A stretch of DNA of 64,000 bases from Cladorhizidae sp. MBARI D1340-BT2 (Eukaryota > Porifera > Demospongiae > Poecilosclerida > Cladorhizidae): contig JAQNBH010000013.1 of NCBI GenBank assembly GCA_028752905.1, positions 42,151,407 to 42,215,406 on the forward strand, in the 5' to 3' direction. This document shows, piece after piece, positions 1 through 11,216 of this stretch (positions within the stretch are counted from its first letter, which is position 1; each line of letters opens with the position of its first letter). The position numbers and the translations under genes were made by a program. The notes beneath the pieces were generated by a model that saw only the letters and a list, made by a program, of their open reading frames with translations, was not told the origin of the DNA and searched no databases.

Positions 1-780
1 TCTTTCCCTCAGGTCTAGCTGAGTAAGGTGCTCAAGCTCTACACTATAAAGTGTCAGTAGTTGAATAAGATCTAGACAGTCAATACTTGCAACCAGAACC
101 AGGTCTAGTGGATTCATATCACACACACACCACACAAGAAGCTCAGACATGAAGTATGCAGCCCTTGATTCATGTCAGCTGGTCCACTGCTCAGTGTTGC
201 TTAAGTCTTGCTAGTGTAGAGATGAGGTCATCATGATTTATGGCAAGAGGGAGGTGGTGTTGAAGTCTCCTCAAGCATATCGGGTTGCCTTGGAATGTGG
301 TATGTAAATATATATTATAGTGTTGTGTTGGTGCACCAGTGATGCCCACACATTCTCAACATCTCTATCACACACAGACTCAAACATGCTAGTCTTTTTG
401 TCTCCACAGGTGGTGTGTGGTGGAACTCATTTCTTCAATTGTAAATATTATATGTACACACACATTGTAATTATATATCTATATATATATACATGTACAT
501 ATATTATATATATATATATATACTTAGAAGGTAGTTTGCTGAGTATATATATATATTAAATAGAGAGGGAGATTGATGGCTATGTATGTGCATAAGCAAC
601 ACTCACAAGAAGTTTAAAGTTGATTGAGTATTTTATTTTGCATGTAGACAGACATCTTACAAATTCCATGCCTCCCCAATCACTTGCCATAGACCCCTTA
701 CCAACCTAACCCCACAATGCCCACTCAGAGAGAGCTATCTTTGACACTAAAATCAACTGTCTGGTAGTTGCCACCATTAT

Positions 781-945
781 GCCAGTAGGCCAGCCTGGAG
801 GAGGAGAGAAGAGAAGGAGTACATGTGGGAGGAAGAGGAGGAGAGGAGGAGGTAGAGGTAGGGCAGGAGCAGGAGGAGAAATAGGAGGAGTAGGCGGTGG
901 AGAAGAGGAGGGAGAGAGGGAGGAGGGGGAGAAATACAAGACACT
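781..945. repeat. Purine-rich (GGA-biased) low-complexity tract
   Basis: The plus strand is almost pure purine for about 160 bases, dominated by GGAGGA and GAGAGG. Open frames on either strand (Pro/Ser-rich or Gly/Arg/Glu-rich) follow from composition and are not taken as genes. The same tract recurs in the duplicate at 35879-36030. Confidence 0.75.
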
Positions 946-956
946 AACTAGCCAAT

Positions 957-1312
957 GATGGGGACAGCAAAGCTGGCAACTCAAGGCTCTCATAAGATAT
1001 GGACAACCAGGACCAGGCCAATGATGGGGTCAGCAAAGCTGACAACTCAAGCCTCATAAGATATGGACAACCAGGATCAGGCTAATGATGGGGTCAGCAA
1101 AGCTGGCAACTCAAGGCTCTCATAGATATGAACAACCAGGACCAGGCTAATGATGGGGTCAGCAGGACCAGGCTAATGATGGGGTCAGCTAAGCTGGCAA
1201 CTCAAGGCTCTCATAAGATATGGACAACCAGGACCAGGCCAATGATGGGGTCAGCAAAGCTGGCAACTCAAGGCTCTCATAAGATATGGACAACCAGGAC
1301 CAGCAGAAACAC
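957..1312. repeat. 66-bp tandem repeat, copy A
   Basis: About five units of 66 bp, each containing GGCAACTCAAGGCTCTCAT and GATATGGACAACCAGGACC. The third unit is partly duplicated near 1140-1190. Because 66 is divisible by three, the array is open in one frame as a 22-residue repeat. I see no evidence that it is translated. Confidence 0.85.
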
Positions 1313-1500
1313 TGGAGACCATCATCCCTTATTGTATCATCATCAACCAGCCACACACTGCAGCTTCTCTATACTCAACCTACAAACCAAATGAAGTCTT
1401 AAAAACAGAAAATGGAGGGAGGGGGAGGAAGCAACCTAGGCCTCAAATAAAAGTTGGGGGAGCCTCCTCAGAATTTATTTTAAATTTTTCCAGGAACTTG

Positions 1501-1535
1501 AATAATAATATTGAATAATATAATAATAATAATAA

Positions 1536-1585
<50 letters not shown>

Positions 1586-1596
1586 ATAATAATAAT

Positions 1597-1629
<33 letters not shown>

Positions 1630-1641
1630 AATAATAATAAA
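1501..1641. repeat. Compound TAA/TAG/AAC microsatellite
   Basis: Successive blocks of TAA, TAG, TAA, AAC and TAA triplets run without interruption. The duplicate copy near 36880-36910 has only a few CAA/AAC triplets at this place, so the expansion (or the loss) is specific to one copy. Confidence 0.9.
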
Positions 1642-1796
1642 GTAACAACATAAATGTAAGATGAACTTAAGGAGCACACACATGAAAATTCCAACCCTTA
1701 TGGTGATATTACTAGGAAGAGCAAATTACATTAGGGAGAAGGAATAAGTGACAACCACAAATTTGACTTGAGGCAAGAATCACTTGATGGGGACAC

Positions 1797-2029
1797 ATGA
1801 CATCTCCTTGTACTGACATCACATTAAACATGCACAACCTCTTCACAGGCAACTCCACCCACCACAATAAGTTGGGCCGGACGTGCAGAGGAATCTTCTG
1901 GACTCTCTTGAGCAGAACTATGTTGAGGAAGTGGACAGAGATGAGGAGGAGGATGCAGATGATGGCTGTGACCAGAGCTGCCAGGGTCATGTGGCCAGTG
2001 AATATCAGCTGAAAATACTTGAGGCTTCT
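1797..2029 (-). CDS. Candidate internal exon of a membrane protein, possibly Cys-loop channel-like (copy A)
   Basis: On the minus strand a clear pyrimidine tract ending in CCCCAG precedes an open stretch of about 77 codons. It begins RSLKYFQLIFTGHM and continues into a strongly hydrophobic segment of about 20 residues. That is followed by a basic loop with HVRPNLLWWVELPVKRL. A membrane helix followed by R-x-P and W-V recalls the third helix and following loop of Cys-loop ligand-gated channels, but this is recollection only. I found no confident donor or neighbouring exons. The duplicate at 37121-37353 differs by three substitutions, all changing the residue. Confidence 0.3.
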
Positions 2030-3592
2030 CTGGGGGGAAGGAAAAAGAGAAAAACTAAAAAAATGGGAAGGGCGTGGCTGCAACTAAGGCTATATATAGA
2101 ACAATGGTGAGTGCTAGACAGTTGATGTAATAATGGAGACAGCAAGCTAGTCTTGCTGGCCTGACTCTCATGCACACACACACACAAAGAAAGAGAGAGG
2201 CTGGTGCACCTCACATGGTCACTTGTGTTGCACAGTCAGCAAATGTGGTGGCAGCTGCTCGTGTTAAACATGAAGAAGAAAAAACATGCTAGACTCCTGT
2301 GCTGGGGAAGAGAGGCTGGCCAACAAGACTAAGAGAGAAAACAGTAAAAACATATATAAGTATGTAGCTATTGCACACCTCACAGACTGAGCCTAGTGTG
2401 CTTGCCTGCCACTTGCTACAGCCTCTTACTTTAGTGGAGTGAGACAGGTGGTGAAGGATGCAGCTGCCATGCACCCATTTTGCAGAGGAAGAAATCCAGC
2501 ATCAGCAAACTCGTTAGGATGGGTGGCTGGAATGATGCAGAGTTTATCTGGAACAGGTCTCAAATCCAGGTAAGGATCGCTGGAGGTGGAGCTAGTCCTG
2601 AAAATACAATTGGATAGTAAAAGAAACAAAAACTGCGTCCTGGCTCCAAAATTGCGTCGTATAGTGCAGTAGCTGAGAACTAGTTGCAAGCATTACTACG
2701 CGCTCATCCCAACCATCACCATCTTTGTAAGTCTAAGCTGCGTGAGGTAGTTTTGCTTGGCAAGACCCTTTACCAACCTCTACGAGTGTTGGTAAAGGAT
2801 CTGCTGAGTGACATCATATGGTGCCGCAGAAAGTAATATCTGGAGATGGACACTGAGCTCGCTGCATCTCTAGCCAGCTTCTCTATGTATACGGATAGTT
2901 TGTATACGGATAGTTGACAAAGAAATCCTGTCATAATGTCTCTGGGGGAGTGCAAATTTAGACATAAACTTAACGTAATATTTTGTCCACCCTAGCATCA
3001 TTTTCGTACTACGCATGCCACGTGACACCTTTATAATCTTCAAAATGCTGAGTCCAGGGACATCGCACCCCAGTGCAGTGCAAATATAAAAAGATGAGTG
3101 GCTCTCGTCAGAGTTTTTTTTTGGGGGGGGGAGCGGATGTTGCCCTATGTTCGACCCTTTACCAAAAGTTTAGACGAGACGGCATGCCATATAATTATTA
3201 CAGACTGCTCTTTTGTTGCCATAGTGTTGGATTTTATCCAAACTGTTTGGATTTTTGACCCTTAAATTTTCTGTTTGGATTTTATCAATAAATGTTTGGA
3301 TTTTTCATCATTAGAAAATTGTTTGACATTTCATGCTATTTCAAAACCACTCTCTGTTTAGCGGTCATTTTGTGGTCACCTGGTCTGTGCAGGAATATTC
3401 ATGTGGTCACTTGGTCTGAAATATTCCTGCACCAGTCCTGTGTTCACCCAGGTCTGGCAGGAATATGCCTGCAGAGCAAGAATCCTTTGATCTATGTGCA
3501 TGCTCATGCATGAGCCACCTGGTTGGGTATTTAAAGCCTGATTTGCTGCAAGAGTTAGAATCTTTGACAGTGAGTGTCAGAGAGAGTTAGCT

Positions 3593-5589
3593 ATGGCATC
3601 TTCAGAACCCAGTACTTCAAGGTTACCAGAAGAAGATTCTTCAGATATGGATTCTGACTCTGATAATGAGGTTTCACAAATTGACATTGACAGTCAAATC
3701 TCTACATCTCTCAGGTCTTCTAAGTCTGCAAAAAAGCGATTGTGTGTCTATCGTAGACAGTATGCAAAGACTTTCCGATGGGCCACAACTTCGAGAAAGG
3801 GATCTTCTTTTGCCTTCTGTATGAAGTGCTCTCGTGATATAAACCTTGGAAGAGGTGGTACTAGAGATCTCAGGAGACATCAGGAAACAAAATTACACAA
3901 ACACTCAGAAAAAGATGGTGTGGGTGTACTGCCTCTACAGTCCTACTTTGGGCCAATAAAAGAGCAGTCTGTAATATTATGCAGAAGTACTCTTCCCATA
4001 TTTCCTTGGAGAGCACCATCTTGCCTTTCAATTGGGAGATCATTGTAACCAAACTATTCAAGTTGATGTTTCCCGATTCTTCTATTGCTAAAGACTTGAA
4101 GTGCAGTCGTACTACTAAAGCAACAGCTGTGTTGAAAGTTATTGCCCAGGATTGTTGGGAAACCATTTCCGCAGCAGTTAGAGACACTAAATACTTCAGC
4201 CTCCAAACTGATGAGACAACTGATATTACCATTCACAACAAGCTGCTATTATGCTTCGATTCTTCGATAACACCCAAGGACAGGTGAGATGTGTCTTGTT
4301 TGCCCTAGAGAGTGTAGAGAGGGCAACTGCAGAGCTGCTATTTAACACAATCGATAAGCATTTTCAAGAATCCACTACCCTCCTTTATGATAATCTTGTC
4401 AGATTAGGTACAGATGGGGCCAATGTAATGTTGGGAGCACGAAATTCAGTGATGTCATGGTTATGATGTAAGCAGCCAGCTTTAGTTGCTCTTCACACAT
4501 AGCAAATGAGGCCTGCAAAGTCTTGCCTGATGAATTGGAAGATCTGACAACTGATGTATGGTATTATTTCCAGAAGAGCCCAAGGAGGCTGCGACAGTTT
4601 GAAGAATTTCAGAGTTTTGTGGAATGCAAGCCACACAAGTTGTTAAAAGCATGCCAAACATGATAGCTCAGCCTTGAAGCTTGTGTAAATGATCTTATCG
4701 AGCAATATGAAGCCTTACTCTCATACTTTCAAAGTACTGAGGATAAGCAGGCAGTAGTGAGAAGAGTAAAAATTGTACTTGAAAAGCCTCTGACCAAAGC
4801 TTACTTGCTCTTTCTATGTTCTGCATTACCAATTGTTAATTACATGCAGCAGCAATCTCCAATTCTTCATGTTCTCCCAAGAGCTCAATGGCTTAATACG
4901 AAAATTTCTGTTGCTGTTCATGAATTCTGAGTATGTGTGTGCTGCTGAACATGTTTCGCAAGTTGTATTGATAACTCAGAAGAGTATCTCCCTTTACACG
5001 AAATTTTCGTAGGTCACAACACACTATCATACCTTGAAGAAGAGGATGGATTATCATCTGAAGATGTGAGAAAAATTTAGGGAGACTAAATCCAAGCTTG
5101 GTGGATTGCTGCAGCCAAAGGAGCTGTCAAACAATTACCTATGAGTCACAAGTTACTCTCCAATCTCAAATGGCTTCAACCAGGCTTACAATACAGTATG
5201 GCTGGTCAGGTGCTTGCTGCAGCAGAGTGTATTCCTCAGGTAGTTCAAGTTGGTGACAAACCGAGCCTTCAAGAGGAATTTATGGATTTCTGCACTTCGC
5301 CATTACCTCCTAAAGTCACGGCCATCACAGAGGTAAGTATTGGCATGCAATCAGCCAAATCAAAGACTGCTTGGAAACTGAGTAACGCTACTCCACATTG
5401 GTAAAACTCGCAAAAGCCATTCTAGTTATACCCCATGGCAATGCTGATACCGAACGTTTGTTCAGCCACATTGGTCTCAACAAAATGAAGCACAGAAACA
5501 GACTAGGAATTTCTACATTAAATTCACTTTTAACGGTGCAATTCAATGTTCCTAAAAAATGCTATGAATTTAAACCAAATATATACTGA
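3593..5589 (+). pseudogene. hAT-family transposase, degenerate
   Basis: A decayed transposase is spread over three frames. At 3593-4048 an acidic Ser/Asp-rich N-terminus is followed by a BED/TTF-type zinc finger: C-x2-C in FCMKCSRD, then H-x5-H in RRHQETKLHKH. At 4050-4466 the catalytic region reads FSLQTDETTD and later GTDGANVML, as in ZMYM6/EPM2AIP1-like hAT transposases. 4470-4960 and 5141-5404 are further fragments. At 5398-5589 lies the C-terminal dimerisation motif, NADTERLFSHIGLNKMKHR. Frameshifts near 3970, 4250 and 4470 and several stops make it inactive. Just outside the coding region, TTTGGATTTT-type repeats lie at both ends (3225-3305 and 5641-5665), as expected for hAT subterminal binding sites. 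Confidence 0.85.
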
Positions 5590-6127
5590 ACTATTAAAGA
5601 CATGTTAAATGCTATAAACACACTTTAGTATGTTATTTCTTGTTTGGATTTTGTTTGGATTTTTTGTTGCCAATTTTTTTTTGATAACACAGGCGAGTAA
5701 TTTGGAAATTACCAAAAATATTATGGCAACACTGTACCAGTGAGACAGCCAAACTGCATTATGAAGACATCAGAGAGAGTCTGCCTATGTGAGGAACATG
5801 GAAGGCAGCTGACCTGGAAGGAATATGAATAGCCATACAAACAAAATGTATTGCTACCTGATCAGGATCTGGTGGTGTTATTACATGCATGCTAGTACTG
5901 CAGGCTGGCAAGCTACAATAATAGAGCATACCCTCAAATAGCACACGCAGATATGCGGTTTTATAATTGGTAAAGGATATCAATACAGTAAATATGCTTG
6001 TGTTGACTCAATATCGAGTCTAGCTGAGCCAGGTCAGCAAGCAGCTGCTATAAAGTAGTCACGTTACTGACCAGTTGGTTTCCTCTGAAGCTTACTCTTA
6101 ATATTTAACACGACAAAGACCTTCAAC

Positions 6128-6440
6128 AAAACATGGTAGCAACTTATGATGCATGTGTCTATGTTATATATGAATACATAGGCATGTGTGTATACTTTAG
6201 TAATAAACATGGCAGCTACTTATGATGCATGTGTCTATGTTATATATGAATACATAGGCATGTGTGTATACTTTAGTAATAAACATGGTAGCCACTTATG
6301 ATGCATGTGTCTATGTTATATATGAATACATAGGCACGTGTGTATACTTTAGTAATAAACATGGTAGCCACTTATGATGCATGTGTCTATGTTATATATG
6401 AATACATAGGCACGTGTGTATACTTTAGTAATAAACATGA
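6128..6440. repeat. 76-bp tandem repeat, four copies
   Basis: Units start with AAACATGG at 6128, 6205, 6281 and 6357, and the fifth start is truncated at 6433. Each contains ATGATGCATGTGTCTATG and TATACTTTAGTAATAAACATG. A divergent relative of the unit is visible at about 6910-6990. No coding function is seen. Confidence 0.9.
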
Positions 6441-7140
6441 TGTGGCTTACTTTTCACATAGATGTCATTATTAGCAATATTTATTCCTAATACAAATGTG
6501 CCATGTTCTGTATTAATTTTTTCTTTATCTTTTCTACTTTCCTCCTACCTAACTTTATAAGATTTCCATTGGTCTATCAGAAGACTCCAAACTGTCCAAT
6601 CAGTTGCGAACAATAACCCGATTCAACACTAATCTGTTCCTCAACAACCAGTGCTTGGTAAAGGGTCGTCACAACTCTCCTGGTGCATGACGTGAACTGA
6701 AGCAGGAAAATGAGTTCCATGAAGTGATCAGTGGTTCCCTCATTAGATCTGGCGGATGACTTCAACAAAACCAGAGCTTATAATGTGTGTACATTAGTTG
6801 TTTGCTTATTCTTGTGACAATTAATAGAACTGAGTTGAGTCACCCACAGCTGCACCTTTTCTTACCCGAGAAGTGATCATCCTCAGACATTACCGTCAAC
6901 AAAACCAGTTAATTGCTTATAATGCACATGTCTGTGTGTATTATATGATATAAAAGCACATGCATCTACTTGAGTATTATAATAAATATGTTTAATAATA
7001 TCATGTTCTGGTGTTATGCTGACAGACTTCTTGTGGGTGGCTGCTTGACTATAAAATACAAATAATAACATGACAATTAAGAAATGAATACGATTGGTCG
7101 ACAAAAATGAAACAAGAATCAACCAATGCTGACAACAAAC

Positions 7141-7480
7141 ATTTACATGACCCTTTACCTAATGAACGTTTACAATGAACACCAATACTGTAATAATTCT
7201 GGTTTAAAATCTGTATTTTATTTGGAGTACTTTATATTATGGTCCTGTAAATTACTTTTTTGACTAATATAATGTTGTCTTGCTTGTATAGCCTATATAT
7301 ATATATCAGTAGGGTTAGATAAATTATGCTAGCATAATTTTGAGAATAATAGGTATGCTTAAGAGAATAATGCTGGGAAGTTTTCAGATTTGTGTCTTCT
7401 CCACCATAGTAGCTTGGATATCTGCTGATAATCCATTGGCTTTAGCCATATAAAGAGCTAACTCGCTCTTCAACCCATCA
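7141..7480. other. AT-rich stretch without recognised genes
   Basis: Stops in all frames. One near-match to the CCTTTACCAA motif (CCCTTTACCTAA) lies at 7150. A short TATATA run occurs near 7295. Confidence 0.5.
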
Positions 7481-7639
7481 ATGATTGTTATTGTTAGACC
7501 CTATAAGATTCTCAAAATGTTCCCTATCATTCCACTCCCTCCTCGTACATGTGTACATGCATGTACATGTACAGTATGTATGCCTCGGGCTGGTGTGTGT
7601 GTGAGTGTGTGTGTGAGTGCTGTCTTGCTCACTGCAGGT

Positions 7640-7863
7640 TGTCTGCGTTGGAGCTCCTCAAACTTCCCTTCTTTAAGAAAGCGAAGAACAAAGACTTTGT
7701 CAGCCTGTGGTCTAACAGTTGTACATCTATTGGTTCTTCAACCATCATCTGCTGCAGCAGAGAGTGTTTTCTCTGTTACCATGCTGCATGGCAATAGACA
7801 GCCTCTGCAGCAAGAAATGGTGCGAAAGATGTTATCCAGTCTTCTCCTGAACTCGGCGATCTA
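7640..7863 (+). pseudogene. hAT transposase C-terminal fragment
   Basis: The end of the open frame reads PSSAAAESVFSV followed by a short helix-like tail, LLLNSAI. This matches the classic hAT dimerisation motif (P-S-S-A-x-x-E-R/S-x-F-S). It belongs to a different hAT lineage from the element at 3593-5589, whose equivalent motif is NADTERLFS. Nothing else of this element is recognisable upstream, where a TG-rich stretch lies. Confidence 0.6.
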
Positions 7864-7984
7864 GCAAAGTAAAAAAAGAGCGGACCTCAGGGCAAAAAAT
7901 CCAGAGGTCTTGAAGCCCACTGGCACAATATGATGTGTGGCCAAGATGTTCATCTTTTTTTTGAGAAATTCAACTCTCTCAGCT

Positions 7985-9765
7985 ACCACACCAGATCTCC
8001 TGAAATAAGGCTAGCGTAAGATGGTGCAAGTGTCTGGACATGTAACATCCCAGACCAGCACATGACCATTCTTCCATGGGCAGACAGAGGCTCCATCAGA
8101 GCATTTTCTATCACCACGACAAATACCAGAATGCTCTATATAGTTGCACATGACAAGAGTTCTTTTAATGATGTCATTCATTCAAGCCTAGGTGACGCCC
8201 CTGGCTTCTCCTGCAGCTGAGACCATGTATCCCTAACTGGTCCACCTGTACACCACAGTGATGACAAATATGGGGCCTACAGAGTGCTATACTTAGACGA
8301 AGGCCTGTGGCCACTTGAACAGTCTCATCATCCATGTATAAACCAAGTGATGTCATAGGCAGAGCATACAGCCAGGCCCTAGACTCTTCTTGGTGCAAGC
8401 AGTAGACTTAATATCATGCTGTACTGAATCCATCAAGGCAATGTATGAGGCCTTGACACGAAGGGTATCCCATGTCTTCTGATGGAAGGAAGCTGGTGCT
8501 TTAGGGTGAGACTCAGAATGATCCTGATGCAATGAGGTAAGTCTACACTCAAAATCAGGTTAGAGGCAATCATGGAATCTAGCAGGCATAATCCGGTGGA
8601 TGAGGTTGAATGTGCTACTTGCAGAAGCCAGACGGTGCAAGCATAGCAGCACTTCTAATTCCTAAACCACCATACTTGACTGGCAGAGAAGCCTGTGCCT
8701 AGGTAAGTGAGTTAGCAAGCTGAATATTGGTGATTTCAGTTAGGATGGAACATAGGAGGTCATCGAACTCTGTGAGTTTAGATGAAGCAAGACATGGTGC
8801 AGTATGTAACAAGTACAGCAGCTTAGACATGGCAAAAGCAAGTTGGAGCAAGCAAAGTGCGTCATGTACCTGTAGGTGACAAAGTCTATTTCGCATCACC
8901 TCCAATCACTTTGTTTTAGCAGCAATGGCATCTTCAACTCCCTTGCTATCCCCCCTAGGAGGGGGGCATCTTCAGGGTTAAGCTGCGGTATTGCACATAG
9001 TAACTCATCAATAAGACAAGCTAATGAGTTCACATTTTCTTCGGTTAAGCTGCAGACCAACCTCGCAAGCCATTGATTCTAAGGTCATAAAATCATTGAT
9101 GACATCTTCTACTGTAGGAGCTGTTAGGCAGCTGTTGTCCAAGCATCAAACTTTCAGCTCAGCTTTGAGATGGCTCATTGACTTTTGAGTGGGCCTAGAG
9201 GGTCACCTTGTTGGACACCCTCATAGGAATCAATAATCTTATCCTCATCAAAAAAAAGGGAGGAGGGAGAGCTATAGGCAGAATATACCAGAGGCAGGAG
9301 AGTAGGAGCTAACTCTTCCATGGCTGTGAACATTTTGTCACAACGGATCGAGCATTACAGAAGTCCAACTTTAACAAAGCTTGGCCTGGCTAAGGAATGC
9401 ATATATATATACGGGAAGCATGAACAATAGCTTCTGCTCCACCCTTAGTGCCAAGTAGCTCACTCATGGACACCTTCACGTGAAGGCCAGCACACTTGGC
9501 AGCTAACCACCTAAGAGTACACTCCACTGCAATAGGCCCCACCCCACCACACTTTTTATTGAACACTACCAAAGAGGCCCCCCCCCCCCCCCCAAAAAGT
9601 GACACACACACTAGGAGGAGCTTTACCTGGATGAACAAGGTTCAAAAAGGCTGTAAGAACTGTTAGCAAAACAAGACCACCACTCCCAGCAGAATCACTA
9701 ATCAAGTCCTTAAGATGTTGTGGACAAAGCTCCTGCTGATCGACTTGGAAATCAGAGAATCGCTT
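7985..9765 (-). pseudogene. Non-LTR retrotransposon with restriction-like endonuclease, old copy
   Basis: Minus-strand fragments match, in order, the better copy at 20880-23780. They are a QHLKDL segment (about 9765-9680), the RT start with GASLV and GPIAVE (9638-9390), the thumb region with HDALCLLQLAFAM (8905-8699), a CCHC zinc finger C-HHC then H and C (8398-8174), and a C-terminal PWKNGHVLVWDVTC segment (about 8110-8020). The motif C (YLDD) region is not recognisable. Many stops and frameshifts mean this copy is much older than the plus-strand one. A poly-G run at 9580-9593 interrupts the RT start. Confidence 0.75.
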
Positions 9766-9813
9766 TGGTCTCTGAAATAACTATGCAACCCTCTAGATCC
9801 AAAGTGGGGGGTT

Positions 9814-9938
9814 TATTATTATTATTGTTGTTATTATTATTGTTGTTATTATTTTGTTATTATTATTATTATTTTATTATTAATTTTATTTTATTATTTT
9901 ATTATTATTATAATTATTATAATTACAATTATATTATA

Positions 9939-9990
<52 letters not shown>
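9814..9990. repeat. TTA/TTG trinucleotide microsatellite
   Basis: Mixed TTA and TTG triplets, becoming pure TTA from about 9942. The tract abuts the 5' end of the minus-strand endonuclease-type retrotransposon copy. The plus-strand copy of the same family at 20880 is likewise bordered upstream by triplet repeats. Confidence 0.9.
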
Positions 9991-10009
9991 GGTGGAAAAA
10001 TAAAAATTA

Positions 10010-11216
10010 AGTGGGACATAGAATGGGTAGGACAGATAGTGGAGGGTGGAAGGTAAGAAGGCTCGAGTGCTTCCATATTGGTGGCAAATTAGAGTCCAGT
10101 TGCAATTTTTTCGCTGCAATAAAAAGTGTAATTACAATCTGATTGGCTAATAGCTAACTGTGAGGCAGCAAACTAGTGCAGTACTAAAACAAACCTGCAC
10201 CAGCAAGAGGAGAAGCAAAGAAGAACCATTACCATGTTCAAATGGAGACAGCTATTATATATTAGATGCCAGTGTCTTCATCATGGCAAACCCAGATAGA
10301 GGGTACCTAAGTCCTGCCTCATGGGGAGCCAAGCAATTAGGGAATGGAGTTTTAGGCTGATGGCAGCTTTGGGGAGATTTTTGTAATCCAGAAGCAGGAT
10401 CCTATCAGGCACCTCTGTGGTTGGATCATGCACTTTGGAGTGTAACAGTGATCAATACTTGCATCACTTCTTTCTTTTCTAGGCAGCATGGGGAAAAAAC
10501 TATCACTTATGTTTACAATCTGGTGTGGCATCCAGAAGGACTATATAGCTACAACACATCCACAATGACTTTCTCCATAACCAAATAAAATGTTCTCGCT
10601 GGACAATTTAACCTTTTACCTTGCTTTAACCTTAGATATGAAGGTTAAAGCATCTAGCCAAAAGCTTGAGTGAGTAAATTATTATGGATGTGAAAGATTC
10701 GTGCCTTCAATTCAAAGGATTCACGACCCTTAAAGTGGATGGTCAACCTGAGAAGTCACCGAACATTAACAATTCCGTAGTTATGGTCATGAAAGTAGGT
10801 ATAAATCATGACTGATATACTTTATAAAACTAAACTCTTTTATACTAAACCTAACAATAATTACATTCCTTATGCTTAGCTATGCAGAAATGAAACATCA
10901 CCAAATAAGAACATATAATAAGAAGTGCAACCTGCTGTCACCACTTCCTTATTTACCAAAAGCAGACATCACATGTGGTTCAGTATCTTAATATTTATAA
11001 TAGCATTTAATCACACATGACATATGAGTTCAAATAAGACATCCCATCACATGCTCTGTCCTCCACCAGTGACAAGTTCCACCAAACAATCCTCCACATA
11101 GACCAATTGGTATAGGGTTGTCTAAATATTTGTGGCAAATTACTTCCATTTTTTGGACAGGCCAATCAATATTTTTGTTCCTTTTGAAATGTTCCTATAT
11201 TTGACATCACCTGCTC
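10010..11216. other. Stretch without recognised genes
   Basis: A small 66-codon frame at 10160-10360 has no recognisable motif. The rest is AT-rich sequence with stops in all frames. I see no conserved splice pattern, RNA gene or repeat family apart from single short poly-A and poly-T runs. Confidence 0.6.

Larger units (their letters stand above)
1..2791. repeat. Segmental duplication block 1, copy A
   Basis: This block is nearly identical in order and sequence to 34842-38131, in the same orientation. Shared landmarks, in order, are the opening TCTTTCCCTCAGGTCTAGC, a GGA-rich tract, a 66-bp tandem repeat, a trinucleotide or AAC-containing stretch, a candidate minus-strand exon, and a closing segment ending ACCAACCTCTACGAG. 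Copy A carries a long TAA/TAG/AAC microsatellite that is almost absent from copy B. Copy B has extra CA-dinucleotide and internal duplications near 35000-35400. The block begins at or before the window edge. Confidence 0.9.
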
